NCBI RefSeq assembly: GCF_007751715.1
Contig: NZ_CP036292.1
Location: forward strand, 620,001 to 684,000
Length of the DNA stretch: 64,000 nucleotides
Direction: 5' to 3'
Source: Rosistilla oblonga
Lineage (GTDB): Bacteria > Planctomycetota > Planctomycetia > Pirellulales > Pirellulaceae
Part shown: piece after piece, positions 45,779 through 54,406 of the stretch
Numbering within the stretch: position 1 is the first letter of the stretch
How the letters are laid out: each line of letters begins with the position of its first letter
Notes under the pieces: model-generated
Databases searched by the model: none
What the model was told of the DNA's origin: nothing
The model's input: the letters and a program-made list of their open reading frames with translations, nothing else
Program-made: the position numbers and the translations under genes

Positions 45779-46786
45779 TTAGAAGTTGGAGATCACGTTT
45801 CCGTCTTGCGGCGTGTGAAGGTTGCGGTAGAGGTCGAAGTCGATTGTTTCAGTGATGAAACGGACCGAACCATCTCCAAGAGTCGCTTGCATCCCGCCAG
45901 GGTGGCATCCCTTGGCGTTCCAGTCGGCACCCCATGTTGCGCTGCTGCGTCCGAAGCCGTGGGTCAAGCTGTAGCCGGTGTCGTAGCCGCCAACGTTGGC
46001 CACATCGAACAGATACAGGCCGGTGTGCCACGCTGCGGAACTGCTGACGATACGCGGACCGATCCACAGCCCTCCGGCCCAGTTGCAAGGCGCTCCACCG
46101 CACTGCGTCGAATTGACGTTGTCGTTTTGGGTCGTTCGCTCGGAGAGGAACAGCGTGTTGGAGGTACCGTCGATGACGTCGCGGAACTTGCGGTTGGAGT
46201 TCTCGAAGAACATCCCATTGCGCTGTCCCAGCGGCGAACCATTGCTGTCGGTTTGCACGGCATAGCGGCCAGCGATCGCCATGTAGTTGGATTTTCCATA
46301 ATCGCTTTTGTCGGAGTTGAGTCCGGACATTGGATCCGATGGGCAGACAAACGCGTCGATCACAACCTTGGCTGAATCGATGGGGTCGTTTGTGGTGCCA
46401 TCGTTGTTTTTGTCCTGCCACGATCGGCCGAAGCTACCGGTTTCGAAGCTGATTTGATCGTACAGCGGGGATTGTTCGATGAATGGAAGCAGGAGAGTGC
46501 CCCAACCCAGTCCATTGTTGTTGTTGAGTGCATCGGTTGGGGAGTTCGTCTTGCGGTTGCTGTCGATGCATCCCGATGGGAAGACTTGGTAAGTATCGTG
46601 GTAGTTGTGCAGCGCCAGCCCAAGCTGTTTCATGTTGTTGCTGCATTGCATCCGGCGAGCCGCTTCGCGAGCCGATTGCACAGCGGGCAATAACAACCCG
46701 ACTAAGATCCCGATAATCGCGATCACTACCAATAGTTCGACCAAAGTGAAGCCGCGACGACTGTGTCGCTGTGGGTGTTGTGACAT
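45779..46786 (-). CDS. DUF1559 domain-containing prepilin-like protein, copy B
   Basis: 335 aa from the ATG at 46786 (MSQHPQRHSRRGFTLVELL); the upstream open frame has no family similarity. Prepilin-type leader, FTLVELLVVIAIIGILVGL helix and DUF1559 core match copy A closely along the whole length (LALHNYHDTYQVFPSG, DGSVRFITETIDFDLYRNLH). It follows lipoprotein copy B with a 148 bp gap and ends at a strong terminator. Together with copy A it records a tandem duplication of the two-gene module. Confidence 0.93.
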   Translation of the reverse strand: MSQHPQRHSRRGFTLVELLVVIAIIGILVGLLLPAVQSAREAARRMQCSNNMKQLGLALHNYHDTYQVFPSGCIDSNRKTNSPTDALNNNNGLGWGTLLLPFIEQSPLYDQISFETGSFGRSWQDKNNDGTTNDPIDSAKVVIDAFVCPSDPMSGLNSDKSDYGKSNYMAIAGRYAVQTDSNGSPLGQRNGMFFENSNRKFRDVIDGTSNTLFLSERTTQNDNVNSTQCGGAPCNWAGGLWIGPRIVSSSAAWHTGLYLFDVANVGGYDTGYSLTHGFGRSSATWGADWNAKGCHPGGMQATLGDGSVRFITETIDFDLYRNLHTPQDGNVISNF

Positions 46787-46882
46787 GGTGTAGATTCCTG
46801 AAGTGTTAATGAAATAGAAGTGCAGACCGGTAGCCGACAAGAATTCGAGCGTACGTCGATCCCGGAGATGACTGCGGACCTT

Positions 46883-46903
46883 CAGCGGTCGGTTCGACCG
46901 CTG
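46883..46903 (-). other. Intercistronic stem-loop, module B
   Basis: CAGCGGTCG and CGACCGCTG form a perfect 9 bp stem around a GTT loop, between lipoprotein and DUF1559 copy B. It occupies the position of the module A hairpin although its sequence differs. Confidence 0.5.
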
Positions 46904-46934
46904 GCTGGTCTCGTGCAATCGCTTGCGAGTGGGG

Positions 46935-47393
46935 TTATTTCGAAGTCAGTTCTAACGGGATATCGTTTGAACCCGCTTTGACTTCGACTACCAATTCGCT
47001 TTGCGAGTTGTATCTCGCTGGGATCGGATCCTTCGACTGTCCCGATGGATCGGGAGCGTCGGTTGGCGTGGTGATGCTGACCGTGTGCATTCCGATCAGT
47101 GCGCCTTGCTTGTCGGTGTGGTAGGTCAGCGTGTAACGCCCCTGTTCGTCGGAGACTGCCATCGAAGCTCGCGCTTGAGGATTCTCTTGCGGTTGGAAAA
47201 CGATGGAGACATTGGGTAATGGTTGTCCATCCAACGTGACAATCCCTTCGACCTCACCGGTCTCCGGCATCACCAAACCGCTGCCGACGCAACCTACCGA
47301 AGCGAGCAGCAAAACGATCGCTACAAATTTAGTAACAAGTGTTGAGTTAATCTTGGTGTTCGTCGAGTCGACAAATCGTCGGGGGTCGGTCAC
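46935..47393 (-). CDS. Small lipoprotein with carboxypeptidase-regulatory-like fold, copy B
   Basis: 152 aa, equal in length to copy A. Lipobox ASVGC (Cys35), then MPETGEVEGIVTLDGQPLPN and the same beta-sandwich strands, ending AGSNDIPLELTSK exactly as in copy A. Most substitutions fall in the signal peptide and first mature residues. The final ~100 residues are more conserved, suggesting both copies are under selection. It is divergent from the FG-GAP gene, with 188 bp between them containing the conserved upstream element. Confidence 0.88.
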   Translation of the reverse strand: MTDPRRFVDSTNTKINSTLVTKFVAIVLLLASVGCVGSGLVMPETGEVEGIVTLDGQPLPNVSIVFQPQENPQARASMAVSDEQGRYTLTYHTDKQGALIGMHTVSITTPTDAPDPSGQSKDPIPARYNSQSELVVEVKAGSNDIPLELTSK

Positions 47394-47450
47394 GTTGTAG
47401 AATGCCTTCTTGCAGGGTTTGAGAAATAATGTTGTACGGAACGCTTATAC

Positions 47451-47483
47451 ATTATCACTTCACGTATCATCTTTTGTAGGGCT
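47451..47483 (-). promoter_or_regulatory. Conserved upstream element, module B
   Basis: ATTATCACTTCACGTATCAT followed by CTTTTGTAGGGCT; counterpart of 45284-45317. It lies between the divergent lipoprotein and FG-GAP genes and might serve either or both. Confidence 0.5.
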
Positions 47484-47581
47484 ATTCTGTATAGTTGTGC
47501 AAATTTACACGAGGTTGATGAGCGTATTATGGGGAATGATTTCGCATAGCGGATCCCGTTCACCGCAAAAATACTTGATCG

Positions 47582-48901
47582 ATGAAAGGCTTAATGTTGA
47601 TTAAATCCCCAATGTCGCAAATCGCGGTTCTTCTATTATTAATATTAGCCGTGCCGCTTGTGGCTGTTTATGTTCCGTCGGTTGTGGGGTCTTTGAGTCC
47701 GCTGCCGGTCGTCTTTCAGGGCGGAACAACCTGTCCGGCATCAAGCGTACAGTTCGATCAGGTGGCGTTGGGTGGCACGTCTGTAGGACTGCCGCAGATC
47801 ACCAACGTGCAAGTCCTCGATTTTGATGGCGACGGCGCCAACGAAGTGCTCGCTTGCGATTCGCTGAAGAACCAAGTGGTGCTGTTTCGTCAGGTCGATG
47901 GTGAATGGCAAGAAGAGGTTTTGGTGCCCGATGTCGCCGCACCCGCGCACGCGACGGCTGTCGATATCGATTCCGATGGCGATCTCGATTTGGTCGTTTC
48001 GGTCTTGGGAAACATCCTGCCCGACGACAGCGTGATCGGGCGGGTGGAGTTGTTTGAGGCGACGCCCGATGGGTATCGGCGGCATGTGATCTTGGACGAC
48101 GTGCGACGCGTTGCCGATGTCCAGCCCGCCGACTTCGATGGCGATGGCGATATCGATCTCGCGGTGGCTGTTTTTGGGTACTCTCGCGGTTCGGTCTTGT
48201 GGCTTGAGAATCGCGGCGAGTTGAAGTTCCGCGACCATCTGCTGCACACTGCCCCGGGGACGATCCACGTTCCGATCGCCGACTACGATGGCGATGGCGA
48301 CCTCGATATCGCGGCGATCGTCACGCAAGACGAAGAGGAGCTGTGGGGATTTGAAAATCTTGGCCAGGGGGAATTCAAGAAACGCCGGCTGTGGATGACG
48401 ATCAATCACGATCTCGGCAGCGCGGGGCTGGTGCAAGCCGATCTCGATGGAGATGGCGACCCCGACCTGATCCTGCCAGCGGGCGATAACCTGGAGGATC
48501 TCGATGCCTATCCGCAGCCCTATCACGGCTGTTATTGGTTCGAGAACCAAGGCGATTGGACTTTCCAGATCCATCGTATCTCCGACCTCGGTGGAACGTA
48601 TGCTGCCGACGTCGGCGATTTCGATTCCGACGGAGACCTCGACGTCGTCTTGGCCAGCATGACGAACAACTGGAATCGGACCGATACTGCGAGCCTGGTC
48701 TGGCTGGAAAACGATGGCCAGCAGAACTTTACGACCTGGCAGATCGCTAGCGATCCGATCCATCTGGTCACCGTGGCCGCGGGAGATCTCGACGGCGATG
48801 GCAGCGACGATATCGTGGCGGGGGCGCTGAATCTGCGGAAACCGTTTCAGCGGGTGAGCCGCGTGAGTGCATGGATCAATCAAGGCGAGGGAAAACAATG
48901 A
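47582..48901 (+). CDS. FG-GAP/VCBS repeat protein, membrane-anchored
   Basis: 439 aa. An N-terminal membrane anchor or signal (IAVLLLLILAVPLVAVYVP) is followed by seven FG-GAP/VCBS-type beta-propeller repeats, each with a calcium-binding loop: DFDGDGANE, DIDSDGDLD, DFDGDGDID, DYDGDGDLD, DLDGDGDPD, DFDSDGDLD and DLDGDGSDD. It probably forms a seven-blade propeller in the periplasm for protein or ligand binding. Its stop codon overlaps the start of the TPR gene (ATGA), so the two are made together and likely interact. The first bases of this gene are copied upstream at about 45414-45480. Confidence 0.9.
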   Translation: MKGLMLIKSPMSQIAVLLLLILAVPLVAVYVPSVVGSLSPLPVVFQGGTTCPASSVQFDQVALGGTSVGLPQITNVQVLDFDGDGANEVLACDSLKNQVVLFRQVDGEWQEEVLVPDVAAPAHATAVDIDSDGDLDLVVSVLGNILPDDSVIGRVELFEATPDGYRRHVILDDVRRVADVQPADFDGDGDIDLAVAVFGYSRGSVLWLENRGELKFRDHLLHTAPGTIHVPIADYDGDGDLDIAAIVTQDEEELWGFENLGQGEFKKRRLWMTINHDLGSAGLVQADLDGDGDPDLILPAGDNLEDLDAYPQPYHGCYWFENQGDWTFQIHRISDLGGTYAADVGDFDSDGDLDVVLASMTNNWNRTDTASLVWLENDGQQNFTTWQIASDPIHLVTVAAGDLDGDGSDDIVAGALNLRKPFQRVSRVSAWINQGEGKQ

Positions 48902-50295
48902 AACGTCTCAAACAGCTTCTGATTGTCATCCTGGTCCTCGAGGTCATCTTCTGCGGCATCTACGTCAAGCGTCGCTTGTGGAACCATCATGTCGTGCTGC
49001 CAGCGGTGACGCTGGACGATCCGTTATTGGCGGCGGAGTTCCAGCAGCTTGCCGATCAAGCGACTGCGGGAGGGAGCGCGGAATGGCAGGCTCTCGGCGA
49101 AGGCTTGCTGGGACAAGGCTTTTACGGCGAGGCGGAGCATGCGTTTCGAGCGGCTGTCGATATCGACCCGAGCAACTACCTGGCTCACTTCGCCCTGGCC
49201 TTTTGTCTCGATCGCACCGGCCGGATTGCCGAGAGCAGCGAAGAGTATTTGAAGGCAGCCGAAATCCAGCGCAAGTCAAAGCAATTGGTCGGATCGGTCG
49301 AGCATTGTTTGTATCAAGTCGGCAAGAACCACTTGCGCGAAGAGGACGCGGCGGCGGCGATCGACAGCTTTGCCAGCCAAGCCGGGTTTGCTCCCGCCAG
49401 CTACCAATACGCCAAGCTGTTGGTTCGCGATGGCAAGGTCGATCGCGCGATGCCGGTGTTGAAGATGGAGCTCGATAAAACGCCGCTGTCGTTGAAGTTC
49501 AACGCGCTGCGGTTGCAGGCGTTGGAATCGACGGGCCAGCAGCGTTTGGCGGACGAAGCGGCCGACGTGCTGCAACGATCGCAGTACCAGATCCCGATCG
49601 ATCTGAACACCGACTACGTGACTCCCATGAATCAGCGGTTGGGGATTTCTCGGCAGTTGCAGGAATACAACGAACTGCTGGCGTCGGGAGATATGGATCT
49701 ACTGGCGAAGCATTTGCAGTCGATGTGGGATGTTGTCGAGCCGACGACGCTGAACCAAAAGAGCAAGATCCTGATCAGCATGGCGGAGGTTGCGTTTCAG
49801 CGGCGTCGAGCCGAGGAGATGTTACACGCCGTCGACCGCTTAAAAGAACTGGGTGTCAGCAGTCCCGACATGTTGCAATTGGAAGGGGCGGCTTATCAGT
49901 TGAATGGCGACATCGATCGGGCGATCGCGTTGTGGATTCGCGCCAGCGAGATGTCTCCCAATATCCCGCTGCACCAAATTCTGGCCGATGCCTATCAGCA
50001 GAAGAACGACGACGCACGACGCGATTATCATCGCGGCCAAGCTGCCTTGTTGGAAGCGAAGCTGGCCTATTGGAATAACCAATGGGAGCCGGCGAAGCAG
50101 GCGGCCCAGCGGGCGATCGATGTCGATCCGTCGCTCGATCAAGCGTGGTTCTACCTGGCGGAGATCGAACGAGAGCTAGGCAATCCACAACCGGCGTTGG
50201 AGGCGTACCAAAAGTGTTTGGATCTGAATCCCAACCACGGCCGAGCGCTGGCGGCGGAGAGTCGCTTGGGCGAGAAGGCAGTCGATTCGGAGTAG
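48898..50295 (+). CDS. Membrane-anchored TPR repeat protein
   Basis: 465 aa from the ATG at 48898, which overlaps the FG-GAP stop codon. A single N-terminal membrane helix (LLIVILVLEVIFCGIYV) precedes an all-helical tetratricopeptide solenoid: FYGEAEHAFRAAVDIDPSNY, AHFALAFCLDRTGRIAES, and near the C-terminus AKQAAQRAIDVDPSLDQAWF and PALEAYQKCLDLNPNHG. TPR domains mediate protein-protein contacts. The coupled FG-GAP protein is the obvious partner. FG-GAP and TPR proteins often occur together in planctomycetes, but the function of the pair is not established. Confidence 0.9.
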   Translation: MKRLKQLLIVILVLEVIFCGIYVKRRLWNHHVVLPAVTLDDPLLAAEFQQLADQATAGGSAEWQALGEGLLGQGFYGEAEHAFRAAVDIDPSNYLAHFALAFCLDRTGRIAESSEEYLKAAEIQRKSKQLVGSVEHCLYQVGKNHLREEDAAAAIDSFASQAGFAPASYQYAKLLVRDGKVDRAMPVLKMELDKTPLSLKFNALRLQALESTGQQRLADEAADVLQRSQYQIPIDLNTDYVTPMNQRLGISRQLQEYNELLASGDMDLLAKHLQSMWDVVEPTTLNQKSKILISMAEVAFQRRRAEEMLHAVDRLKELGVSSPDMLQLEGAAYQLNGDIDRAIALWIRASEMSPNIPLHQILADAYQQKNDDARRDYHRGQAALLEAKLAYWNNQWEPAKQAAQRAIDVDPSLDQAWFYLAEIERELGNPQPALEAYQKCLDLNPNHGRALAAESRLGEKAVDSE

Positions 50296-50323
50296 CGGTT
50301 TGACTTGCGCGATTCGTTCAGGT

Positions 50324-50443
50324 TTATTTGGCCATTTGCTGAAGCGTTTTGAATGGCAGGTACATCCGCATCGGGTATCCGGGTAGCGTCGCGAAATCGA
50401 AACGCTGGTAGAACTGCTTCGATGATTCGTCGACGCAATCGAG
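50324..50443 (-). pseudogene. C-terminal fragment of a GNAT (TacT/AtaT-like toxin) acetyltransferase gene
   Basis: Reading the minus strand from 50443 gives LDCVDESSKQFYQRFDFATL then PGYPMRMYLPFKTL and a stop at 50324. This matches the end of DUF1778-associated GNAT toxins (pattern ALDE-A--FY--FGF--LP--P-RL-LP). An in-frame stop and a repeat element at 50450 immediately precede it, so only ~39 codons remain. No antitoxin gene is visible. Assignment is by motif recognition only. Confidence 0.6.
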
Positions 50444-50449
50444 CCGTCA

Positions 50450-50510
50450 CCTGGGGCTTTCGCCGCCAGGCTTTATGCGATCGCCACTCCGCGGCTGGGT
50501 GCTGGTAGGG
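50450..50510. repeat. Short intergenic repeat, copy 1
   Basis: 61 bp beginning CCTGGGGCTTTCGCCGCCAGG, which is itself a small hairpin (CCTGG/CCAGG), then CTTTATGCGATCGCC. It adjoins the GNAT fragment and has a near-identical copy 84 bp on. Confidence 0.8.
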
Positions 50511-50533
50511 CGTCGGGGGGCAATCTTTGGAGG

Positions 50534-50594
50534 CCTGGGGCTTTCGCCGCCAGGCTTTATGCGATCGCCGCTCCGCGGCTGTGTGCTGGCGGGG
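50534..50594. repeat. Short intergenic repeat, copy 2
   Basis: Same orientation and only a few differences from copy 1. Together with the GNAT fragment it fills the 326 bp gap before the HisN-like gene. A REP-like element is likely. Confidence 0.8.
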
Positions 50595-50621
50595 TGGCGT
50601 TTGGCTTGAGTGGGGTGGGGC

Positions 50622-51437
50622 TTACCCGCCGAGGTGTGATAGGACTTGGGCGTGCAGTTTTCCGTTGGTGCCGAAGGCGTCGCCGCCGCGGATCGTTGGA
50701 TTGCCTTTCCAGTCGCTGAATTGGCCGCCGGCTTCGGTCAGAACCGGTTGGACCGCGGCGACGTCGTAAGGGTTGACGATCGGATCGACCATGATGTCGG
50801 CGCGGCCGGTGGCGACTAACAGGTAGCCGTACGCATCGCCCCAGCTGCGAGTGATCGATGCTGCCGATTGCAGGCTGTCGTAAGCGGCGGCTGCGCCGCG
50901 GTTGGCGAAGCTGTCGACTTGGCTGGTCAGAAAGACGGCGTCTTCGATGCGGTCGCACGGCGAGACGTGGGCGGCGGTCCAATCGGCGTCGCTATTGCGG
51001 CGATGCCATGCGCCACTGCCAATCGCGGCGACGATCGATTCGCCCAAGGCGGGGATCACGATCGCTCCAGCGATCACTTGATCGTCTTTCTCGACGGCGA
51101 CAATCGTCGAATAGAGCGGAACGCCACAGATGAACGACTTCGTGCCGTCGATCGGATCGACGATCCAGCGGTAGCCCGAACTGCCCTGCGTGTCGGCAAA
51201 CTCTTCGCCCAGGATCGCATCGTCGCCATACGATTCGGCGACTCGCTGGCGGATCAGACGCTCGGCGCTGCGATCGGCTTCGGTCACCGGCGACGCGTCT
51301 CCTTTGCGATCGACGGCGAGGGTGGCGTCGCCAAAGAAGTTGAGCGTCAGTTGGCCAGCGGCATGGGCCAAGTCGATCATCGCTGCAACACGACCTTCAT
51401 CGCGAGCGGACCATTCACTGGGAGGAGTTGTTGTCAC
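50622..51437 (-). CDS. Inositol monophosphatase-family phosphatase, probable histidinol-phosphatase (HisN type)
   Basis: 271 aa from a GTG at 51437 that is preceded by GAGG at suitable distance. An ATG at 51491 would overlap lspA by 77 bp and has a less convincing leader. IMPase-family metal motifs are complete: GEEFADTQGSSG (Glu ligand), VDPIDGTKSF (DPIDGT) and SWGDAYGYLLVATGRADIMV with the final Asp. The pattern KGDASPVTEADRSAE and the WGDAYGY segment fit HisN-type histidinol-phosphatases, which complete L-histidine synthesis; a general inositol or sugar phosphatase cannot be excluded. It overlaps the end of lspA by 23 bp. Confidence 0.85.
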   Translation of the reverse strand: MTTTPPSEWSARDEGRVAAMIDLAHAAGQLTLNFFGDATLAVDRKGDASPVTEADRSAERLIRQRVAESYGDDAILGEEFADTQGSSGYRWIVDPIDGTKSFICGVPLYSTIVAVEKDDQVIAGAIVIPALGESIVAAIGSGAWHRRNSDADWTAAHVSPCDRIEDAVFLTSQVDSFANRGAAAAYDSLQSAASITRSWGDAYGYLLVATGRADIMVDPIVNPYDVAAVQPVLTEAGGQFSDWKGNPTIRGGDAFGTNGKLHAQVLSHLGG

Positions 51438-52116
51438 GGTGTGCCTCGTTGGAATCTTCTTGAGAGTTTGGTTTGTCGTCGTCGAATTCATCGACGGGGA
51501 AAAACGATCGGTAGATCAGCATCGCCGCGCCGCAGACTAGCAGGCTGTCGGCGATGTTGAAGTTGGGCCATTTGAGCGTGTCGCTGGCTTGGAACAGGAT
51601 CCAATCGCGGACTCCCGATTGCCAACGCGGATCCATTCCCGGTTCCCACCACAATCCGAGCCGATCGTAGAGGTTGCCGATAATGCCGCCCATCACACAG
51701 CCCAGGGCGATGGTCAGCAGCCATTGGTGGGCGGCGCGTTTAACGAACAGCCAGACGAAGATCGCGATCGCCGCGACGACCGAGATCGCCGCAAACAACT
51801 GTCCCTTGCCAGCACCGATGCCAAAGACGGCGCCGATATTCACGGCGGTCTCGATGCCAACATAGCCTTCGACAACCCAGTGGGGCGGACGCATGCCGGG
51901 CAGCCCACGCCATGCGAACATCGCTTGCTTGGTCCACAGATCGGCGACCGCACCGAGGATTGCCAGTGCGAAGAAGGTGATGTAGCGGTTGGTGGGGATG
52001 GCTGGCAGGGGATTGGAGTGCGGCAAGGGGCTTCCGTCACGCGATTGGGGTGGGGGATTGGAGCGGTCGGCGGGAGCGTTTGCTAGCACCTGCGGATCGC
52101 CGTTTGGGCTGAGCAT
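51415..52116 (-). CDS. lspA: Lipoprotein signal peptidase (signal peptidase II)
   Basis: 233 aa from the ATG at 52116, which has GGAG nine bases upstream; a GTG at 52131 is an alternative. A long polar N-terminal extension (~45 residues) precedes four membrane helices. Catalytic aspartates are visible in GGIIGNLYDRL and in FNIADSLLVCGA; the conserved Asn in ETAVNIGAVFGIG is also present. The enzyme cleaves prolipoprotein signal peptides, consistent with the lipoproteins in this window. A 40 aa periplasm-side insertion (LGLWWEPGMDPRWQSGVRDW) between TM3 and TM4 makes it longer than the ~165 aa E. coli protein, as usual in planctomycetes. Co-transcribed with the HisN-like gene. Confidence 0.94.
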   Translation of the reverse strand: MLSPNGDPQVLANAPADRSNPPPQSRDGSPLPHSNPLPAIPTNRYITFFALAILGAVADLWTKQAMFAWRGLPGMRPPHWVVEGYVGIETAVNIGAVFGIGAGKGQLFAAISVVAAIAIFVWLFVKRAAHQWLLTIALGCVMGGIIGNLYDRLGLWWEPGMDPRWQSGVRDWILFQASDTLKWPNFNIADSLLVCGAAMLIYRSFFPVDEFDDDKPNSQEDSNEAHRDNNSSQ

Positions 52117-52346
52117 TGTCGCTTTCTCCACCAGAATACTCGTTTTTTGTCTTGCGGTTCCTGTTGCTTCGTCGAATTTGAAACAGCATACCGGAAATCG
52201 AATTTTCTGGTCTCAATTAGCAGGTCTGGCGATGCCAATCTAGCGACAAACGAGAAAAACCGATCTATTCTATAGTTTGGGACCGATGACTTGGCAAAGT
52301 CCCCCGAATTACACAATCCGCCGTCACGCAATCGAATCACGCTATC

Positions 52347-53771
52347 ATGCTCCAGACGAAACCATCGCATCGCAAGACCGAAGGAATCGCGCTTCAGAAG
52401 TGCATCTCGCCCTCCTGTGGCGCCACCTACGAGGCGGAGTCGGTGCGCACCAGTTGCGATCGGTGCGGCGATCTGGTCGACGTGATCTACGATTGGGACC
52501 GCGGTACGGTTCCGGCAAAGTTGAAGGACTTCGAACAATTCTGGACGCAGCGCCACGATCGGCTGCGGTTCAGCGGCGTTTGGCGGTTTAAAGAATTGCT
52601 GCCATTTGCTCCCGACGACAAGATCGTCACCGTGGGCGAAGGGCAGACGTTGCTGCAGCAGGCTGAATCGGTCGCCCAATACGTCGGCATGAACGCTGGC
52701 CAGTTGTATCTGCAGTACGAGGGGATGAACCCGTCGGGCAGCTTCAAAGACAACGGCATGTGCGCCGCCTTCACTCACGCTCACATGATGGGTGCCAAGC
52801 GAGCCGCTTGCGCCAGCACGGGCAACACCAGCGCGTCGTTGGCGATGTATTGTGCGGTCAGCCAATTGATGAAGGCGATCATCTTCGTCGGATCGGGCAA
52901 GATCGCTTACGGCAAGCTCAGCCAAGCCCTCGAATATGGCGCCCTGACCGTCCAGATCGCTGGCGACTTCGACGATGCGATGATCCGCGTCAAACAGGTC
53001 AGCGATGAACTGGGGATCTATCTGGTCAACAGCGTAAATCCCTTCCGGCTGGAAGGCCAGAAGACGATCATGTTCCGCGTTCTCGAAGCGTTGCAGTGGG
53101 AAGTGCCCGATTGGATCGTCGTTCCCGGCGGCAACTTGGGGAACAGCAGCGCGTTTGGCAAGGCGTTTACCGAGCTGAAGGAACTGGGGCTGATCGATCG
53201 GATTCCACGTTTGGCCGTGATCAACGCATCGGGAGCCGACACGCTGTACGAACTGTACGAACGCCGCGGCGTGCGTTGGAACGGCGGCAATGTCGATATG
53301 GATCCGATTCGTGCGTTCTACGACGAAATGGACCGCGATGGAGCCAAGGCGGACACGATCGCCAGCGCGATCGAGATCAATCGCCCGGTGAACCTGAAGA
53401 AGTGTCTGCGTGCGTTGGAAGCTTGTGATGGCGTCGTTCGGCAGGTCTCCGACCAAGAGATCCTGGACGCCAAGGCGAAGGTCGGTGCTGGCGGAATCGG
53501 TTGCGAGCCGGCTAGTGCAGCAAGCGTTGCCGGAGCGAAGATGCTTCGCCGCGAAGGGGTGATCGCTCCGAGCGACCGCGTCGTCTGCATCCTGACGGGG
53601 CATCAGTTGAAAGATCCCACAGCGACCGTCGCCTATCACACGACTGACCAGGCGGTCTTTAACGACGTCTTGGGGAGCCGTGGCGTGCAGCGGGCCAGTT
53701 TCGCCAACCGAGCTGTCGCGTTGCCTAACGATTTGGAAGAGATCATCAAAGCGATCCGGCTGTATTCTTAA
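52347..53771 (+). CDS. thrC: Threonine synthase
   Basis: 474 aa. An N-terminal zinc ribbon ([10 protein letters not shown] ... [11 protein letters not shown], ~19-48) is followed by the PLP-dependent fold type II domain. The Schiff-base Lys sits in [18 protein letters not shown]; the phosphate-binding loop is [22 protein letters not shown] also fits. The enzyme converts O-phosphohomoserine to threonine. The zinc-ribbon form corresponds to the type found in many bacteria and archaea (class with AKSGTGNT-like loop). The ATG at 52347 directly precedes the ribbon. Monocistronic by position. Confidence 0.93.
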   Translation: MLQTKPSHRKTEGIALQKCISPSCGATYEAESVRTSCDRCGDLVDVIYDWDRGTVPAKLKDFEQFWTQRHDRLRFSGVWRFKELLPFAPDDKIVTVGEGQTLLQQAESVAQYVGMNAGQLYLQYEGMNPSGSFKDNGMCAAFTHAHMMGAKRAACASTGNTSASLAMYCAVSQLMKAIIFVGSGKIAYGKLSQALEYGALTVQIAGDFDDAMIRVKQVSDELGIYLVNSVNPFRLEGQKTIMFRVLEALQWEVPDWIVVPGGNLGNSSAFGKAFTELKELGLIDRIPRLAVINASGADTLYELYERRGVRWNGGNVDMDPIRAFYDEMDRDGAKADTIASAIEINRPVNLKKCLRALEACDGVVRQVSDQEILDAKAKVGAGGIGCEPASAASVAGAKMLRREGVIAPSDRVVCILTGHQLKDPTATVAYHTTDQAVFNDVLGSRGVQRASFANRAVALPNDLEEIIKAIRLYS

Positions 53772-53936
53772 GCCGGCATCGGCCGCTGGCCAGAACGGGA
53801 GCGGTCCGCCCTCCCCTACCCTGCTCCATCCAGTCGGATGGAGCCTGCCGTCGCTTGGCATTTCATCGACTGGGCGGTTTTGCTGCGCAGACGCGTTGCC
53901 GGGCGCTATAGAATCGTAGTTGTGATTGCACAACTA

Positions 53937-54362
53937 ATGCGTCGATTCGACGACTGGCGGTTTGGCAAAATCGATCTCAGTCGTCCCCTGGGAGAGCGTG
54001 GCGAGCAGGCTGCGGAGCGTTATCTTCGCAAGCTGGGCTACCGGATCGTATCGCAGAACGATCGGCAGGGGATCGGAGAGATCGATCTGGTGGCGGTCGA
54101 CAAACGGACGGTGGTGTTTGTCGAGGTCAAGACGCGGACCAGCGATCATCGCGGGCATCCCGCCGACCGGATCGATGCCGACAAAGAGCGGCGTTTGACG
54201 CGTGCGGCTCTTTCGTTTCTGAAACGCCATCGATTGTTAGAGCACCGGGCGCGGATCGATGTGATCGCCGTCTGGTGGCCGCCGGGGCTGGAACAGCCCG
54301 AGCGGATCGAACACTATCAGAACGCTGTTGAGCCGACCGGTCAGTACCAATGGTTCAGCTGA
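53937..54362 (+). CDS. YraN family (UPF0102) putative endonuclease
   Basis: 141 aa from the ATG at 53937 (MRRFDDWRFG); a GTG at 53922 is possible. The PD-(D/E)XK-like nuclease fold is indicated by GERGEQAAERYLRKLGYRIV, then GIGEIDLVAVDKRTVVFVEV and KTRTS, with Asp in GEIDLVA and the Glu-Lys pair in VEVKTR. The family is widespread and small, thought to process DNA; function unproven. The gap upstream (53772-53936) contains a C-rich motif and the hairpin CTCCATC/GATGGAG at about 53824-53842. Confidence 0.9.
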   Translation: MRRFDDWRFGKIDLSRPLGERGEQAAERYLRKLGYRIVSQNDRQGIGEIDLVAVDKRTVVFVEVKTRTSDHRGHPADRIDADKERRLTRAALSFLKRHRLLEHRARIDVIAVWWPPGLEQPERIEHYQNAVEPTGQYQWFS

Positions 54363-54406
54363 CCGGCCGATGAACAACGCGTTTTGCAGACGCTGCTTTT
54401 TAGAGA

